DNA of 64,000 bases. Origin: Pseudochrobactrum sp. sp1633. GTDB taxonomy: Bacteria > Pseudomonadota > Alphaproteobacteria > Rhizobiales > Rhizobiaceae. The notes under the pieces are model-generated. The model saw nothing but the letters and a program-made list of their open reading frames with translations. It was not told the DNA's origin and searched no databases. Location of the stretch: positions 1-64,000 of the forward strand of contig NZ_JARRAE010000010.1 in NCBI RefSeq assembly GCF_030376605.1, written 5' to 3'. Below, in pieces: positions 52,113 through 62,253 of this stretch; position 1 is the first letter of the stretch; each line of letters starts with the position of its first letter. The position numbers were made by a program, and so were the translations under genes.

Positions 52113-53687
52113 TTAGCCGTTACTGGAAAGCAATGCGAAATTATGAATATTCGACAGTTCTTCCTGATCAACCAGACGGGTCGGATAATCGCCTGTGAAA
52201 TAATGATCGGTGAATTGCGGGGCTTTCGGATTGCGCTTCTCACCGCCGACAGCTTCATAAAGACCGTCAATGGAGAGGAATTCCAGCGAATCTGCACCGA
52301 TATAATCACACATCGCTTGCAGGTCAGGATATTGATTGGCGAGCAGCTTATCTGCATCCGGTGTATCAATACCGTAGAAATCCGGATGATGGATCATCGG
52401 GGATGCTACGCGAATATGCACTTCCTTGGCACCGGCATCACGGATCATACGCACGATTTTCATCGAGGTTGTGCCGCGCACGATGGAGTCATCCACCAGC
52501 ACAACGCGTTTGCCTTCGATAATGGCACGGTTGGCTGAGTGTTTCAGTTTCACGCCGAGGGCACGAATCTGCTGGGTCGGTTCGATAAAGGTACGGCCGA
52601 CATAGTGATTGCGGATGATACCGAGTTCAAACGGAATGCCGCTGGCCTGCGCATAGCCGATTGCTGCCGGTGTGCCGCCATCCGGCACAGGCACAACAAC
52701 ATCAGCTTCAATCGGGGCTTCTTTGGCCAGATTGATACCGGCATTTTTGCGTGCCGTGTAAACATTGCGGCCGCCGACAACGGAATCAGGGCGGGCAAAA
52801 TAAACATATTCAAACAGGCAGAGACGTTCCGGCTTGCGGTTCGGCGCTTTGATTGATGTGGTGGTGATAGTACCGTCCGCCTGTGTTTCACAGACAATGA
52901 CCTCACCATTTTCCACGTCGCGGATATATTTCGCGCCGATAATATCAAGAGCACAGGTCTCGGAACAGAAAATCGGCTTGCCGTCGAGTTCACCCATAAC
53001 CAATGGGCGGATACCAACCGGATCACGCGCTGCAATCAGCTTGGTGCGGGTCATAGCGAGAATGGCATAGCCGCCTTCAAGCTGACGGACAGCATCAACG
53101 AAGCGGTCGCTGGAAGAGGCCAGACGCGAACGGGCGATAAGATGCAGCACAACTTCAGAATCCGAAGTGGACTGGCAGATCGCACCGGAAGCAATCAGAT
53201 GACGGCGCAGGCTCAGGCCATTGGTGAAGTTGCCGTTATGGGCGATCGCAATGCCACCGACTTCCAGTTCGGCAAACAGCGGCTGCACATTGCGCAGCGC
53301 GGTTTCACCCGTCGTGGAGTAGCGTACATGACCAATCGAAAGATTGCCCGGAAGCTGTTTCAGGGTTGCCGGATTGGTGAAATGGTCGCCGACCAGTCCC
53401 ATATGGCGTTCTGAATAAAAGCGTCCTTCATGAAAGGAAACAATACCGGCTGCTTCCTGTCCGCGGTGCTGCAAGGCATGAAGACCAAGCGCTGTCAGTG
53501 TTGCAGCATCCTCATGGCCGAGAATACCAAAGACGCCGCATTCTTCATGCAAGGCGTCTTCATCAATGGAGAAACGGGACGAGTTATGAAGCGGTTCTGC
53601 GCCGCTGTTCTCTACGCTCTGAGCGGAGCGGATCATCTGAGAATGATCTGACGAAGACAGGACGGTTTCACCGGAGTGACTGATCAT
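52113..53687 (-). CDS. purF: Amidophosphoribosyltransferase
   Basis: First enzyme of purine synthesis: transfers the glutamine amide to PRPP giving phosphoribosylamine. The 524-aa proenzyme has a roughly 49-residue propeptide before the catalytic N-terminal Cys50 (EECGVFGILGHEDA), the NTN glutaminase domain (HRGQEAAGIV, RYSTTGE) and a PRTase domain with VVLVDDSIVRGTTSMKIV. The long propeptide is usual in Rhizobiales. cvpA, radA and dnaB lie further upstream on the same strand, but the TetR-DUF418 pair intervenes. Confidence 0.96.
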   Translation of the reverse strand: MISHSGETVLSSSDHSQMIRSAQSVENSGAEPLHNSSRFSIDEDALHEECGVFGILGHEDAATLTALGLHALQHRGQEAAGIVSFHEGRFYSERHMGLVGDHFTNPATLKQLPGNLSIGHVRYSTTGETALRNVQPLFAELEVGGIAIAHNGNFTNGLSLRRHLIASGAICQSTSDSEVVLHLIARSRLASSSDRFVDAVRQLEGGYAILAMTRTKLIAARDPVGIRPLVMGELDGKPIFCSETCALDIIGAKYIRDVENGEVIVCETQADGTITTTSIKAPNRKPERLCLFEYVYFARPDSVVGGRNVYTARKNAGINLAKEAPIEADVVVPVPDGGTPAAIGYAQASGIPFELGIIRNHYVGRTFIEPTQQIRALGVKLKHSANRAIIEGKRVVLVDDSIVRGTTSMKIVRMIRDAGAKEVHIRVASPMIHHPDFYGIDTPDADKLLANQYPDLQAMCDYIGADSLEFLSIDGLYEAVGGEKRNPKAPQFTDHYFTGDYPTRLVDQEELSNIHNFALLSSNG

Positions 53688-54160
53688 AGCCGCTGGGCCT
53701 TTCGATTGCAGAGCAATAAAAAATGCTCTCTATCATAAGAGTGCTTTTGCTGCATAGTCCCAAAAACTGAAAGGTTTTTGGATGCTGTCTCATGCAGCAG
53801 TAACAATTCAGAGCTGTAAGCAGGGTTTTAAACATATGCTGTTCAAAAATGCAGGCTCTGATGAAAAGTCAAAGTGAGACGTCAGGTGCTGAGCAGATTT
53901 CAAATCTGCGGCTTGGCTTTGTGCAGCTATAGACGAGAAAACAAACTTCGTCCCGCAGACACTATAATCCCTGTCTGTCTTCAGTTTTGTCTCTGATTTT
54001 CAGCCTCATATATGGCGGATAGCATTGAGACACAACACTTTCCCTTAAGTTTTGAACAATAGCACATATTGGTCGCAGTCTATGCGGTTATTTTTTTGCT
54101 TACAAAAATTGACGACTCATATTAATAAACCGAGTATTCAGTCTATTTTAGAGGTGCGCT
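53688..54160. other. Divergent intergenic region between purF and the TetR gene
   Basis: About 470 bp without a supported gene. The TetR side has TTGACG near 54108 followed by AT-rich sequence that may be its promoter, and AATA...TATT dyads that could be an autoregulatory site. No purine riboswitch was recognised. Confidence 0.45.
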
Positions 54161-54778
54161 ATGCGCGTTACAGATCCTGACAAGCATCAGGCAAAGAAAC
54201 AGATGATTTTAGAGGCGGCAAAAACCTGCTTTGCAGAGCAGGGGTTTCACCAGACCAGTACCGCACAAATATGCACGGCTGCGGGCATTAGTGCCGGTAA
54301 TCTGTTTCATTATTTTGCCAGCAAGAAAGCAATCATTACAGCGATTGTTGAGGATGACAGACGGCAAACTCAGGATTTTGTTGCGGTTCTGTGTGAAGGG
54401 GATGATCTTTTTGCAGCATTGAATGCGTTTCTTGACGGGGTTCTGGATATGGCTGCTGACAGAGCACAGGCCTCGCTTGCTCTGGAAATTGCAGCTGAAG
54501 CCGGTCGCGATGCAGAAATCAACAGCTTATACCGTCTGAGTGAAAAGGCGATGTGTGCGGAGCTGGAAGGCCTGATCAGTCTTGGCATGGAGCGCGGGCA
54601 GATCAGCAAGCAGTTTTCAGCAAGCTCGGTGGTTCACTGTATTATGGTGGTTGTCGACGGTGTTTTCAGCCGTGTCTCGGTCGATCCGCAATTTAAGCCG
54701 CAGGAAGAAAAAGCCGCACTGAAAGCAATGATGACGGGTGTGCTTGGGCTTTCAAACGGCGGGGAAGCACAAAAATGA
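54161..54778 (+). CDS. TetR/AcrR family transcriptional regulator
   Basis: A 205-aa repressor. The N-terminal helix-turn-helix lies at about 15-60: MILEAAKTCFAEQGFHQTST, AQICTAAGISAGNLFHYFASKKAI. The C-terminal ligand domain is helical with no clear specificity. GAGG precedes the ATG at 54161. Its stop overlaps the DUF418 gene by 4 bp (ATGA), so it most likely controls its own operon with that membrane protein. The ligand is unknown. Confidence 0.92.
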   Translation: MRVTDPDKHQAKKQMILEAAKTCFAEQGFHQTSTAQICTAAGISAGNLFHYFASKKAIITAIVEDDRRQTQDFVAVLCEGDDLFAALNAFLDGVLDMAADRAQASLALEIAAEAGRDAEINSLYRLSEKAMCAELEGLISLGMERGQISKQFSASSVVHCIMVVVDGVFSRVSVDPQFKPQEEKAALKAMMTGVLGLSNGGEAQK

Positions 54779-55989
54779 AATCAGATTTCCCGTCTCAGGT
54801 TGCAAGGCCGGTATCCCGTATTGCGGATGTGGACGCATTGCGTGGTTTTGCGCTGTTTGGCATTTTGCAGGTCAATATTATGGCCTTTTCTTCGGTAATG
54901 TATGGCCTGCCAACTGGCACAACAGGGCTGACATTTGGTTTGAATGAGCTGGTCCATCTGTTCATCTCGACCATATTCGAGATGAAGTTTTATCTGCTGT
55001 TTTCTTTCCTGTTCGGCTATAGCGTCACATTGCAAATGCAGTCCGCAGTGCGTGTAGGAGAGGCCTTTGTCCCGCGCTTTTTACGGCGCCAGGCCGGTTT
55101 GTGGATTGTCGGTCTTCTCCATGCAATTTTGTTGTTTCATGGTGATATTCTCACGACCTATGCTGTGCTCGGCGTGGTTTTATTGTTTTGGCGAAACAAA
55201 CCGGATCACACACTGATTAAAAGCGCGGTTTGGCTGATTGGCCTAACAGCTCTGCTCTGGTTATTGGTGGGTGCTTTGTTCTGGAGCTCACCGGAGCAGA
55301 CAGTGACTGCGGAACTCTTATATGAAGCGCGGCTGGCCTATACTGCCTATAATGGTAGTTTTAGTGCTGTAATCATGCAGCATATAACAGAACTGCAAAC
55401 CATGTGGATTTTGTTGTTATTGATACAGGCGCCCTGTGCGCTGGTCATGTTTTTGCTTGGTTTTTTGGCAGGCAGGCACCAGTTTCTGGCGCAGCCGGAT
55501 CAATATAGACCCTATCTGAAACCAGCGATTAAAGCCGGTGTATTCATCGGTATGCCGGCATCTGTTGTAACTGCTCTGACTACGTTTTGGGCGGCAGGGA
55601 CCCATTGGGAAGTGTTTGGTCTGGCCTTGAGTATTGCAACCGCACCTTTGCTGACCTTTGGCATCATCGCGCTGATGCTCCGGCTTTTTGGCACAAAGCA
55701 CGGTCAGTTCTGGCGTGATGCACTGGCACCGGCGGGGCGTATGGCGCTGTCCAACTATTTACTGCAATCGCTGATTTGCAGTTTCATTTTCTATGGTTTC
55801 GGCCTTGGTCTGATTGATAAAACAACGGCCTTAGAGAATGTGCTGATAGGATTGGCGATCTTTGTCTTTCAGCTTTTCCTGAGCCGGTGGTGGATGCGGC
55901 ATTATCATTATGGCCCGCTGGAATGGCTATTGCGGGCGATCACAATAGGCCGCTGGCCGGACTGGCAAAAGCCAAATGCCAAACTCTGA
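54775..55989 (+). CDS. DUF418 domain membrane protein
   Basis: A 404-aa polytopic membrane protein of the DUF418 (YeiB-like) family. The N-terminal RIADVDALRGFALFGILQVNI is the family signature, then FLFGYSVTLQ, and a C-terminal DUF418 part with PAGRMALSNYLLQSLICSFIFYGFGLGL and GPLEWLLRAIT. Ten or so hydrophobic segments are visible. The family is distantly like membrane acyltransferases, but its function is not established. It is translationally coupled to the TetR gene. Confidence 0.9.
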   Translation: MKSDFPSQVARPVSRIADVDALRGFALFGILQVNIMAFSSVMYGLPTGTTGLTFGLNELVHLFISTIFEMKFYLLFSFLFGYSVTLQMQSAVRVGEAFVPRFLRRQAGLWIVGLLHAILLFHGDILTTYAVLGVVLLFWRNKPDHTLIKSAVWLIGLTALLWLLVGALFWSSPEQTVTAELLYEARLAYTAYNGSFSAVIMQHITELQTMWILLLLIQAPCALVMFLLGFLAGRHQFLAQPDQYRPYLKPAIKAGVFIGMPASVVTALTTFWAAGTHWEVFGLALSIATAPLLTFGIIALMLRLFGTKHGQFWRDALAPAGRMALSNYLLQSLICSFIFYGFGLGLIDKTTALENVLIGLAIFVFQLFLSRWWMRHYHYGPLEWLLRAITIGRWPDWQKPNAKL

Positions 55990-55993
55990 AAAT

Positions 55994-56033
55994 AAAAAAC
56001 CGCTGACAGAGAGTTCTGTCAGCGGTTTTAAAA
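55994..56033. terminator. Bidirectional terminator after the DUF418 gene
   Basis: AAAACCGCTGACAGA-GAGT-TCTGTCAGCGGTTTT, a perfect 15-bp stem, lies between the convergent DUF418 and cvpA genes. Confidence 0.93.
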
Positions 56034-56056
56034 TTATAATTGGAACAGCTGCTTAA

Positions 56057-56635
56057 TCAATTAGCAGGCGGTGTTACCGGAGCTTCATTTTCAGGCACAT
56101 CCTGCGCTGAAGGTTGAGCATTATTCTGTGGCTTCAGACGTTCGATGATTGCGGTTTCAGGATCTTCCGGCAGCATATCCACCAGCTGCTGCCCAAGTGA
56201 ATCCAGCATTGGCTTGGATTTGGCATTGGTGACCCAGCTTGGCTGATCTGTTGCCACGAGCCAGTTGAAGAACAGCATTGCAACCACAACCAGCAAGACG
56301 CCGCGTGCTGCGCCAAAGATAAAGCCCAGTGTGCGGTCAAGCGCGCCGATACGGCTGTCGATGATGAAATCAGCAATTTTCATGGTGATGATTGAAACAA
56401 CAATCAATGTGACCAGAAACACCGAACCGGCAGCCGCAATATTCAGAATGGTTTCATTGCTGATATATGGCTGGAGATAAGGCACGACCGGCTTGTAGAA
56501 GAAATAGGCTGCCAGCGCTGCCGCTGCCCAGGACGCAACCGAAAGCACTTCACGCGAAAATCCGCGTACCATGGCGAGAATTGCCGATACGAGTGTTACC
56601 CCGATAAGAATTCCGTCAAGTAATGTAATCGGCAT
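56057..56635 (-). CDS. cvpA: CvpA family protein
   Basis: A 192-aa inner-membrane protein of the CvpA family, named from colicin V production and linked to envelope homeostasis. The ATG at 56635 gives the family start MPITLLDGILIGVTLVSAILAMVRGFSREVLS; four hydrophobic segments follow, and a Pro/Asn/Gln-rich C-terminal tail (about 160-192). Three short ribosome-binding-like purine runs precede it. It lies 300 bp downstream of radA, consistent with the radA-cvpA-purF order in relatives. Confidence 0.92.
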   Translation of the reverse strand: MPITLLDGILIGVTLVSAILAMVRGFSREVLSVASWAAAALAAYFFYKPVVPYLQPYISNETILNIAAAGSVFLVTLIVVSIITMKIADFIIDSRIGALDRTLGFIFGAARGVLLVVVAMLFFNWLVATDQPSWVTNAKSKPMLDSLGQQLVDMLPEDPETAIIERLKPQNNAQPSAQDVPENEAPVTPPAN

Positions 56636-56935
56636 CCTGCCTTGTTCCTCTGTGTCCGGTATGTCCGTGCGGACATATAATCTTGTGCGGCAATGATGCC
56701 GCAACTCAAATATCTACAGTGTCTTGTGTCAGTCCGATAGAGTTGTGACACTTCTGTCGTGGGAAATTAACCTGAATTTCTTTCACAAATCACTAATTCG
56801 GGAGCTGTTTGCGGTTTTAACCTGTCGTAACCTGCAAAAATTGTGGGGTAAGTCCGGCTGCTCATGCTGTGCCTGCATCATTTTAAGATGCAAAACACAT
56901 ATGATTCCCGATTTTTCAGCACTTTCACACCCGCA
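56636..56935. other. Intergenic region between radA and cvpA
   Basis: About 300 bp, no supported gene or strong hairpin. Long enough for cvpA to have its own promoter. Confidence 0.4.
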
Positions 56936-58339
56936 TTAATCGCGGTTCTGCGCATTTTTACCCGGACCTGAAGCAGCGATCTGCGCCACAAGATCAGGCA
57001 GCGAGTCGGTTTCAGTTAGCGTGAAATTGCGTGGTTTTGACAGGTCGACACCACCGGCAGGCAGAACTGCTTGTTTGAATCCCAGTTTTTCCGCCTCTTT
57101 GATGCGTTGTGCGGCATGCGCCACAGCACGCACTGCACCGGACAGGCTGACTTCGCCAAAATAAACGCTGTTGGCGGGCAAGGGAATACCGGCAAGTGAA
57201 GAGACGAGTGCCGCCGCTACAGCCATATCGGCCGCTGGTTCAGAAATACGATAGCCACCGGCTACGTTGAGATAAACATCGTGCTGGCCGAAACGCACAC
57301 CGCAATGGGCTTCCAGCACGGCAAGCGTCATGGAGAGGCGGCTATTATCCCAGCCAACAACGGCGCGGCGCGGTGTGCCGAGCGTTGAGGGGGCAACGAG
57401 TGCCTGAATTTCCACCAGAACGGGGCGCGTGCCTTCCATACCGGCAAAAACCGCAGCCCCCGGTGCTTTTTCATTTCGTTCACCGAGAAACAGTTCTGAC
57501 GGATTGGAGACTTCTCTCAAACCCTTGTCGGACATTTCAAACACGCCGATTTCATCGGTGGGGCCAAAACGGTTCTTCACGGTGCGCAAGATGCGGTAAT
57601 GATGACCGCCTTCACCTTCAAAATACAGAACCGCATCGACCATATGTTCGACCACGCGAGGGCCAGCAATCTGGCCTTCTTTGGTCACATGGCCAACCAG
57701 TACCACTGCGGCACCGGTCGATTTCGCATAGCGGATCATCGCCTGCGCACCGGCGCGAACCTGCGTGACTGAGCCCGGTGCGCTGTCTGCTGAATCTGTC
57801 CACAGCGTCTGAATGGAATCGATAATCACCAGATCAGGGCGCGGTTTGGTATCAATGGTCGCGAGAATATCTTCGACATTGGTTTCCGCCGCCAGTTCGA
57901 CAGATGTGTCGGCTGCGTGCAGCCGCTGTGCGCGCAAGCGGATCTGCGCCACCGCTTCTTCACCGGAAACATAGATAATCCGGTTGCCGCGGCGTGCCAG
58001 TGCTGCGGCGGCCTGTGTGAGCAAAGTCGACTTACCAATGCCCGGATCACCACCGACAAGCAAAGCAGAGCCACGGACAAAGCCGCCGCCGGTCACGCGA
58101 TCCAGTTCGCTGATGCCGGATTGGATGCGCGGTGCCTCTTCAATCTCGCCGGACAGGGTGGTGAGCGCCACAGCACGGCCTTTGCGCATCGCCATTTTGC
58201 CGGGCCCTGAACCAATGCCACCGGATGTGCCTTCTTCAACGAGTGTATTCCACTCGCCGCAGCCATCACATTTGCCCGCCCAGCGCGAATGCGTGGAACC
58301 GCAGTTCTGGCAGATGAATTGAATCCGGTTTTTAGCCAA
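56936..58339 (-). CDS. radA: DNA repair protein RadA
   Basis: RecA-related helicase that promotes branch migration in recombination. The 467-aa protein has an N-terminal C4 zinc finger (FICQNCGSTHSRWAGKCDGC), Walker A GGDPGIGKSTLL, the RadA-specific KNRFG motif (VKNRFGPTDEIGVFEM) and a C-terminal Lon-protease-like domain (from about 280; GGYRISEPAADMAVAAALVSS). All key motifs are intact. It begins 11 bp after dnaB, so dnaB-radA is probably one transcript. Confidence 0.97.
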   Translation of the reverse strand: MAKNRIQFICQNCGSTHSRWAGKCDGCGEWNTLVEEGTSGGIGSGPGKMAMRKGRAVALTTLSGEIEEAPRIQSGISELDRVTGGGFVRGSALLVGGDPGIGKSTLLTQAAAALARRGNRIIYVSGEEAVAQIRLRAQRLHAADTSVELAAETNVEDILATIDTKPRPDLVIIDSIQTLWTDSADSAPGSVTQVRAGAQAMIRYAKSTGAAVVLVGHVTKEGQIAGPRVVEHMVDAVLYFEGEGGHHYRILRTVKNRFGPTDEIGVFEMSDKGLREVSNPSELFLGERNEKAPGAAVFAGMEGTRPVLVEIQALVAPSTLGTPRRAVVGWDNSRLSMTLAVLEAHCGVRFGQHDVYLNVAGGYRISEPAADMAVAAALVSSLAGIPLPANSVYFGEVSLSGAVRAVAHAAQRIKEAEKLGFKQAVLPAGGVDLSKPRNFTLTETDSLPDLVAQIAASGPGKNAQNRD

Positions 58340-58350
58340 GTTATGCTCTT

Positions 58351-59862
58351 TCAGTGATCGTCATATTGTTCTGGCAGATAAGTACCTTCGGCCAGATCAG
58401 TAAAGCGGGTGAATTCCGACTGGAAAGCGAGCTTTACAGTACCGGTAGGCCCGTGACGCTGCTTGGCAATAATCACGTCAGCTGTGCCTTTGACCTTTTC
58501 AAAGAGCATTTTCCATTCGTCATATTTCGGATCGAATTCATCCCGCGGTTCAAGGTTCTTGACGTAATATTCCTCACGGAACACGAAGATAACAACGTCG
58601 GCGTCCTGCTCGATGGAACCCGATTCACGAAGATCGGAGAGCTGCGGGCGTTTGTCTTCACGGCTTTCCACCTGACGGGAGAGCTGTGACAGCGCAATGA
58701 TCGGCACGTTCAGCTCTTTACCAAGGGCTTTCAGCCCTGTGGTGATTTCCGTGATTTCCTGCACACGGTTTTGTGCCGATGCTTTGGAAGAACCGGTCAT
58801 CAGCTGAATATAGTCGATCACCAGACAATCGAGGCCGCGCTGACGCTTGAGGCGGCGGGCACGGGCAGAAAGCTGCGCAATGGAGATACCACCGGTCTGA
58901 TCGATATAGAGCGGAATGCGCTGCATGGTCTGCGTACAGGCAATCAGCTTTTCAAAATCGGTTTCAGAAATATCACCACGGCGGATTTTCGAGGACGACA
59001 CTTCAGTCTGTTCGGAAATAATACGCGTAGCCAGCTGTTCGGCCGACATTTCGAGCGAGAAGAAGCCGACAACGCCACCATTCAGGGCTTTCATAGAACC
59101 ATCGGCCTGCTGCTCGCCCTGATAGGCGGCTGCAATATTAAAGGCGATATTGGTGGCAAGCGAGGTTTTACCCATACCCGGACGACCGGCCAGAACGATC
59201 AAGTCGGAAGACTGCAGGCCACCCATTTTACCATCTAGCGAGTGGATGCCGGTGGAAACGCCGGAGAGATGCCCGTCACGCTGGAAGGCAACCCCTGCCA
59301 GATCAATCGCAGTTTTCACCGCTTCATTAAACGGCTGGAAGCCGCCGTCATAACGACCGGTTTCTGCCAGTTCGAACAGGCGGCGCTCGGCATCTTCGAT
59401 TTGGCTTCGTGGAGCCATATCCACCGGCGCATCATAGGCAACATTGACCATTTCCTCGCCGATACCGATCAGCGAGCGGCGTGTGGCCAGATCATAAATC
59501 GCGCGGCCGTAATCTTCAGCATTGATAACGGTCACGGCTTCGGCCGCAAGACGGACCACATATTGAAACACCGTCATGTCACCGACTTTATCATCGGCCG
59601 GCAGGAAGGTTTTCATGGTCACCGGATTGGCCATCTTGCCAACGCGGATCAACTCAGACGCCAGTTCATAAATACGGCGATGCAGCGGATCATAGAAATG
59701 CGGCGGTTTCAGAAAATCTGAAACACGGTAAAAAGCATCATTGTTGATCAGGATCGCGCCGAGAAGAGCCTGTTCCGCTTCGATGTTATTCGGGGCTTCG
59801 CGGTAAAGCGAATTTTGCATGTCCCGTGTATCTTCAAGTTTGTGAACGGTCGCGTCAGCCAT
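58351..59862 (-). CDS. dnaB: Replicative DNA helicase DnaB
   Basis: Hexameric 5'-3' helicase of the replication fork. The ATG at 59862 (AGGA upstream) gives 503 aa. The N-terminal primase-binding domain has NIEAEQALLGAILINNDAFYRV; the RecA-like motor has Walker A LAGRPGMGKTSLATN, Walker B CLVIDYIQLM, ALSQLSRQVE and QDADVVIFVFRE. No intein is present. An upstream in-frame ATG at 59886 is possible. Followed directly by radA; rplI lies 2.7 kb upstream with two unrelated genes inserted. Confidence 0.97.
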   Translation of the reverse strand: MADATVHKLEDTRDMQNSLYREAPNNIEAEQALLGAILINNDAFYRVSDFLKPPHFYDPLHRRIYELASELIRVGKMANPVTMKTFLPADDKVGDMTVFQYVVRLAAEAVTVINAEDYGRAIYDLATRRSLIGIGEEMVNVAYDAPVDMAPRSQIEDAERRLFELAETGRYDGGFQPFNEAVKTAIDLAGVAFQRDGHLSGVSTGIHSLDGKMGGLQSSDLIVLAGRPGMGKTSLATNIAFNIAAAYQGEQQADGSMKALNGGVVGFFSLEMSAEQLATRIISEQTEVSSSKIRRGDISETDFEKLIACTQTMQRIPLYIDQTGGISIAQLSARARRLKRQRGLDCLVIDYIQLMTGSSKASAQNRVQEITEITTGLKALGKELNVPIIALSQLSRQVESREDKRPQLSDLRESGSIEQDADVVIFVFREEYYVKNLEPRDEFDPKYDEWKMLFEKVKGTADVIIAKQRHGPTGTVKLAFQSEFTRFTDLAEGTYLPEQYDDH

Positions 59863-60057
59863 AAAGTCCTGAATCCTTTGCCGCAATCAGCGGGAATTGT
59901 CTGGCAATAAGCCAGACATCAGAGTCTGTTAAAATATGAGTGTAAACAATCTGCCGGTGCAGTTGAAGCGGCTATACCATGATTCACAGCGATTCACAGG
60001 CGGGAGCTGTGCGAACTGCCTGTGATGTGAAATCCGTGTGCTGTTTTGACCGCACTA

Positions 60058-60726
60058 TCAAAGGGTGGTTGATAAAACGGACTGATGGTGACGGATGCGG
60101 AATTGGCCGGTCAGCAGGAAAATATAGGCCGCAAGTTCACTCAGTTCTTCCAGATTCTGCGCTGCCGCACCAGTAAGCCCTGTGGTGAGGCCGAGATGCT
60201 CTTCCGCGGCGGTAGAAATCATCATGCAGAGAGTGGCCAGCAAAAACTCTGTCCACGGCAGTCCGCCGGAGCGCTGCAAGGGGTTGAGCAGCTTATGTGA
60301 GCCGTTCCGCAGTATCAGCATAGCAAAAAGCAGAGTGGATGCGATCAGAGCAGGCATGACAGCCGGTTTATACCAGAGCTGACGGGACGAGAAAAATGGC
60401 CCGCTATCAGACATGCTGAGGGGCTCAAGAAAGACCGCACCCCAGCTGAGCTCACGCACCGCGCAGATAAACCAGATCAGTGCCGCACCGCGCCACAGCC
60501 ATTTCCAGTCCGGTGTGCCAGTCTTTTGAAAGAATATGGCCTGTATCATGCCCAGAAACAGCACAACGACCTGAAGATTTTCAACAGGGCCGTTTTCCCA
60601 TGATGTCCATGAAGGCAGAACCAAAGACAGCGGATAGGATGCAATAAGAACCAGCAAGCCTGCAAACATAACAAGGAGGGTTGCTTTATTCAGGCGGGGG
60701 TGCAGCTTGTTTTGCACGCTGGGCAT
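60058..60726 (-). CDS. Unrecognised polytopic membrane protein
   Basis: A 222-aa inner-membrane protein with about five to six hydrophobic segments (LVMFAGLLVLIASYPLSLVL, NLQVVVLFLGMIQAIFF, WRGAALIWFICAV, VMPALIASTLLFAMLIL, FLLATLCMMISTAAEEHLG). Acidic residues next to membrane segments (WENGPVENLQ, CAVRELSWGAVFL, AAEEHLG, NLEELSELAAY) are reminiscent of a conserved membrane family with E...E and SWG motifs that I cannot name. It lies between dnaB and cfa on the same strand. No function is proposed. Confidence 0.75.
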   Translation of the reverse strand: MPSVQNKLHPRLNKATLLVMFAGLLVLIASYPLSLVLPSWTSWENGPVENLQVVVLFLGMIQAIFFQKTGTPDWKWLWRGAALIWFICAVRELSWGAVFLEPLSMSDSGPFFSSRQLWYKPAVMPALIASTLLFAMLILRNGSHKLLNPLQRSGGLPWTEFLLATLCMMISTAAEEHLGLTTGLTGAAAQNLEELSELAAYIFLLTGQFRIRHHQSVLSTTL

Positions 60727-60883
60727 CGGCTTGATTATTCCTTCAGACTAAATGTGAGGAATAAATGTCCTAAGCCGCAATGGCGTGCAATCGGTAAAGT
60801 TTCACAATCTCTTGATATAACCTTCATGAAGCGCGCTGTGTTCTTAATTTATCACAAACACATCAGCTGGTGAGTGTGAAGTC

Positions 60884-62173
60884 TTAATAAACCAGATGCT
60901 TAGAGGGCGTTTGCGTTTTCATACTGTCATTGCTGACTTTGAATTTACGCGTTTCCAGCCGTTTCAGACGTTTCTCTTCCTGCTCAATATAGCTGCGGGT
61001 CAAAGGCACGGCATCTTGCCTGTGCGCCAGCTGGATTTGAAAAACCATCATATTTTGCCAGCGAAAAGCGGATTCTGAACCGGCAAGATAGAACTCCCAC
61101 ATCCGGCAAAAACGCTCGTCATAGAGTGCTTTTGCTTTGTCACGGTTCGCCATAAAGGCTTCGCGCCATGCTTTCAGTGTTTCCGCATAATGCAAACGCA
61201 GAATCTCAATATCGGTAATGATCAGGCCTGAGTTTTCAATATGCGGCAGAACCTCTGAAAGAGAAGGAATATAGCCACCGGGGAAAATATACTTACGGAT
61301 AAACGGGTTGGTAGCGGATGGTTCGTCGCTGCGTCCAATGGCATGCAAAAGCATGGACCCGTCCGGTTTCAACAGCCGCGCAACCTGTTCAAAAAACTCA
61401 GAATAATGCGTTACACCCACATGTTCGAACATACCGACAGAACTGATCCTGTCAAACTGCTGGTCGAGCTTGCGGTAGTCCTGCAACAAAAAGCGTGCCT
61501 GATGTGCAAGGCCGCGCTCGTGCGCCCGTTGATTGGCAATCTGGAACTGCTCCTGAGACAGGGTGACACCTGTTACATCCGCCTCAAGAAGATCCGCAAA
61601 GTAGAGACCAAGGCCGCCCCAGCCGCAGCCGATGTCCAGCAATGTGTGCTCTGGGCGGATTTGCAGCTTGGCTGCTATATGGCGCTTTTTTGCCAGCTGT
61701 GCTTCAGCGAGGCTGGTCTGCGGTGTTTCAAAATAGGCGCAGGAATATTGCTTGTCGGGATCAAGAAACAGATCATAAAGATCGCCGCTTAAATCATAGT
61801 GGTGCTGCACATTTCGGGAAGAGCGCGCCAGCGTGTTCATTTGCTGTAGCGGCCTGAATAATCTGCGTAATTTGCTCAAGACCCGCATCCACGGTTCTTT
61901 GGCGGCAGTCGCACCGGTATTTTCAAAAACAAGCCGGAGAAAACCGAAAAGATCGCCTTGCGGGAAGTCTATCTCACCGCTCATAAAGCATTCGCCAAGC
62001 TTCAGCTCCGGATCGAGGGCGATTGCTCTCTCCGCAGATTTTTTGTGAAAAACAAGAGTGATATGGGGTGGGGAACCGTCGCCGTAAGTCTGTGTCTGCC
62101 CGTCAGCATATTGGACGCTGAGATCACCATTGGTGATCAGCTTGTTCAGGACTGAATGCAGCATGCCACTCAT
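60884..62173 (-). CDS. cfa: Cyclopropane-fatty-acyl-phospholipid synthase
   Basis: SAM-dependent enzyme that adds a methylene bridge to unsaturated acyl chains of membrane phospholipids, usually on entry to stationary phase or under acid stress. The 429-aa length is usual. The N-terminal lipid-binding part (about 1-120) is followed by HHYDLSGDLYDLFLD, QYSCAYFE, the SAM-binding LDIGCGWGGLGLYFA, and SVGMFEHVG with the active-site Glu; FPGGYIPSL is also conserved. AGGAGGAT precedes the ATG. Neighbours do not form an operon with it. The psd-pssA products supply its PE substrate. Confidence 0.94.
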   Translation of the reverse strand: MSGMLHSVLNKLITNGDLSVQYADGQTQTYGDGSPPHITLVFHKKSAERAIALDPELKLGECFMSGEIDFPQGDLFGFLRLVFENTGATAAKEPWMRVLSKLRRLFRPLQQMNTLARSSRNVQHHYDLSGDLYDLFLDPDKQYSCAYFETPQTSLAEAQLAKKRHIAAKLQIRPEHTLLDIGCGWGGLGLYFADLLEADVTGVTLSQEQFQIANQRAHERGLAHQARFLLQDYRKLDQQFDRISSVGMFEHVGVTHYSEFFEQVARLLKPDGSMLLHAIGRSDEPSATNPFIRKYIFPGGYIPSLSEVLPHIENSGLIITDIEILRLHYAETLKAWREAFMANRDKAKALYDERFCRMWEFYLAGSESAFRWQNMMVFQIQLAHRQDAVPLTRSYIEQEEKRLKRLETRKFKVSNDSMKTQTPSKHLVY

Positions 62174-62253
62174 TGCTCATCCTCCTCAGCCTAGCATTTC
62201 ACAGTCAAGTCGGATCGACTTGACGATCGTGATAATGCGACCCAACAAAGAAT

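Noticed and set aside
54108-54145. TetR operator and promoter in front of the TetR gene
   Set aside because: Only weak AATA...TATT symmetry and poor -10; mentioned as a possibility but not strong enough to list as a site.
59981-60000. GATTCACAG direct repeat upstream of dnaB
   Set aside because: Only two 9-bp copies in tandem, no known binding factor, likely a chance duplication.
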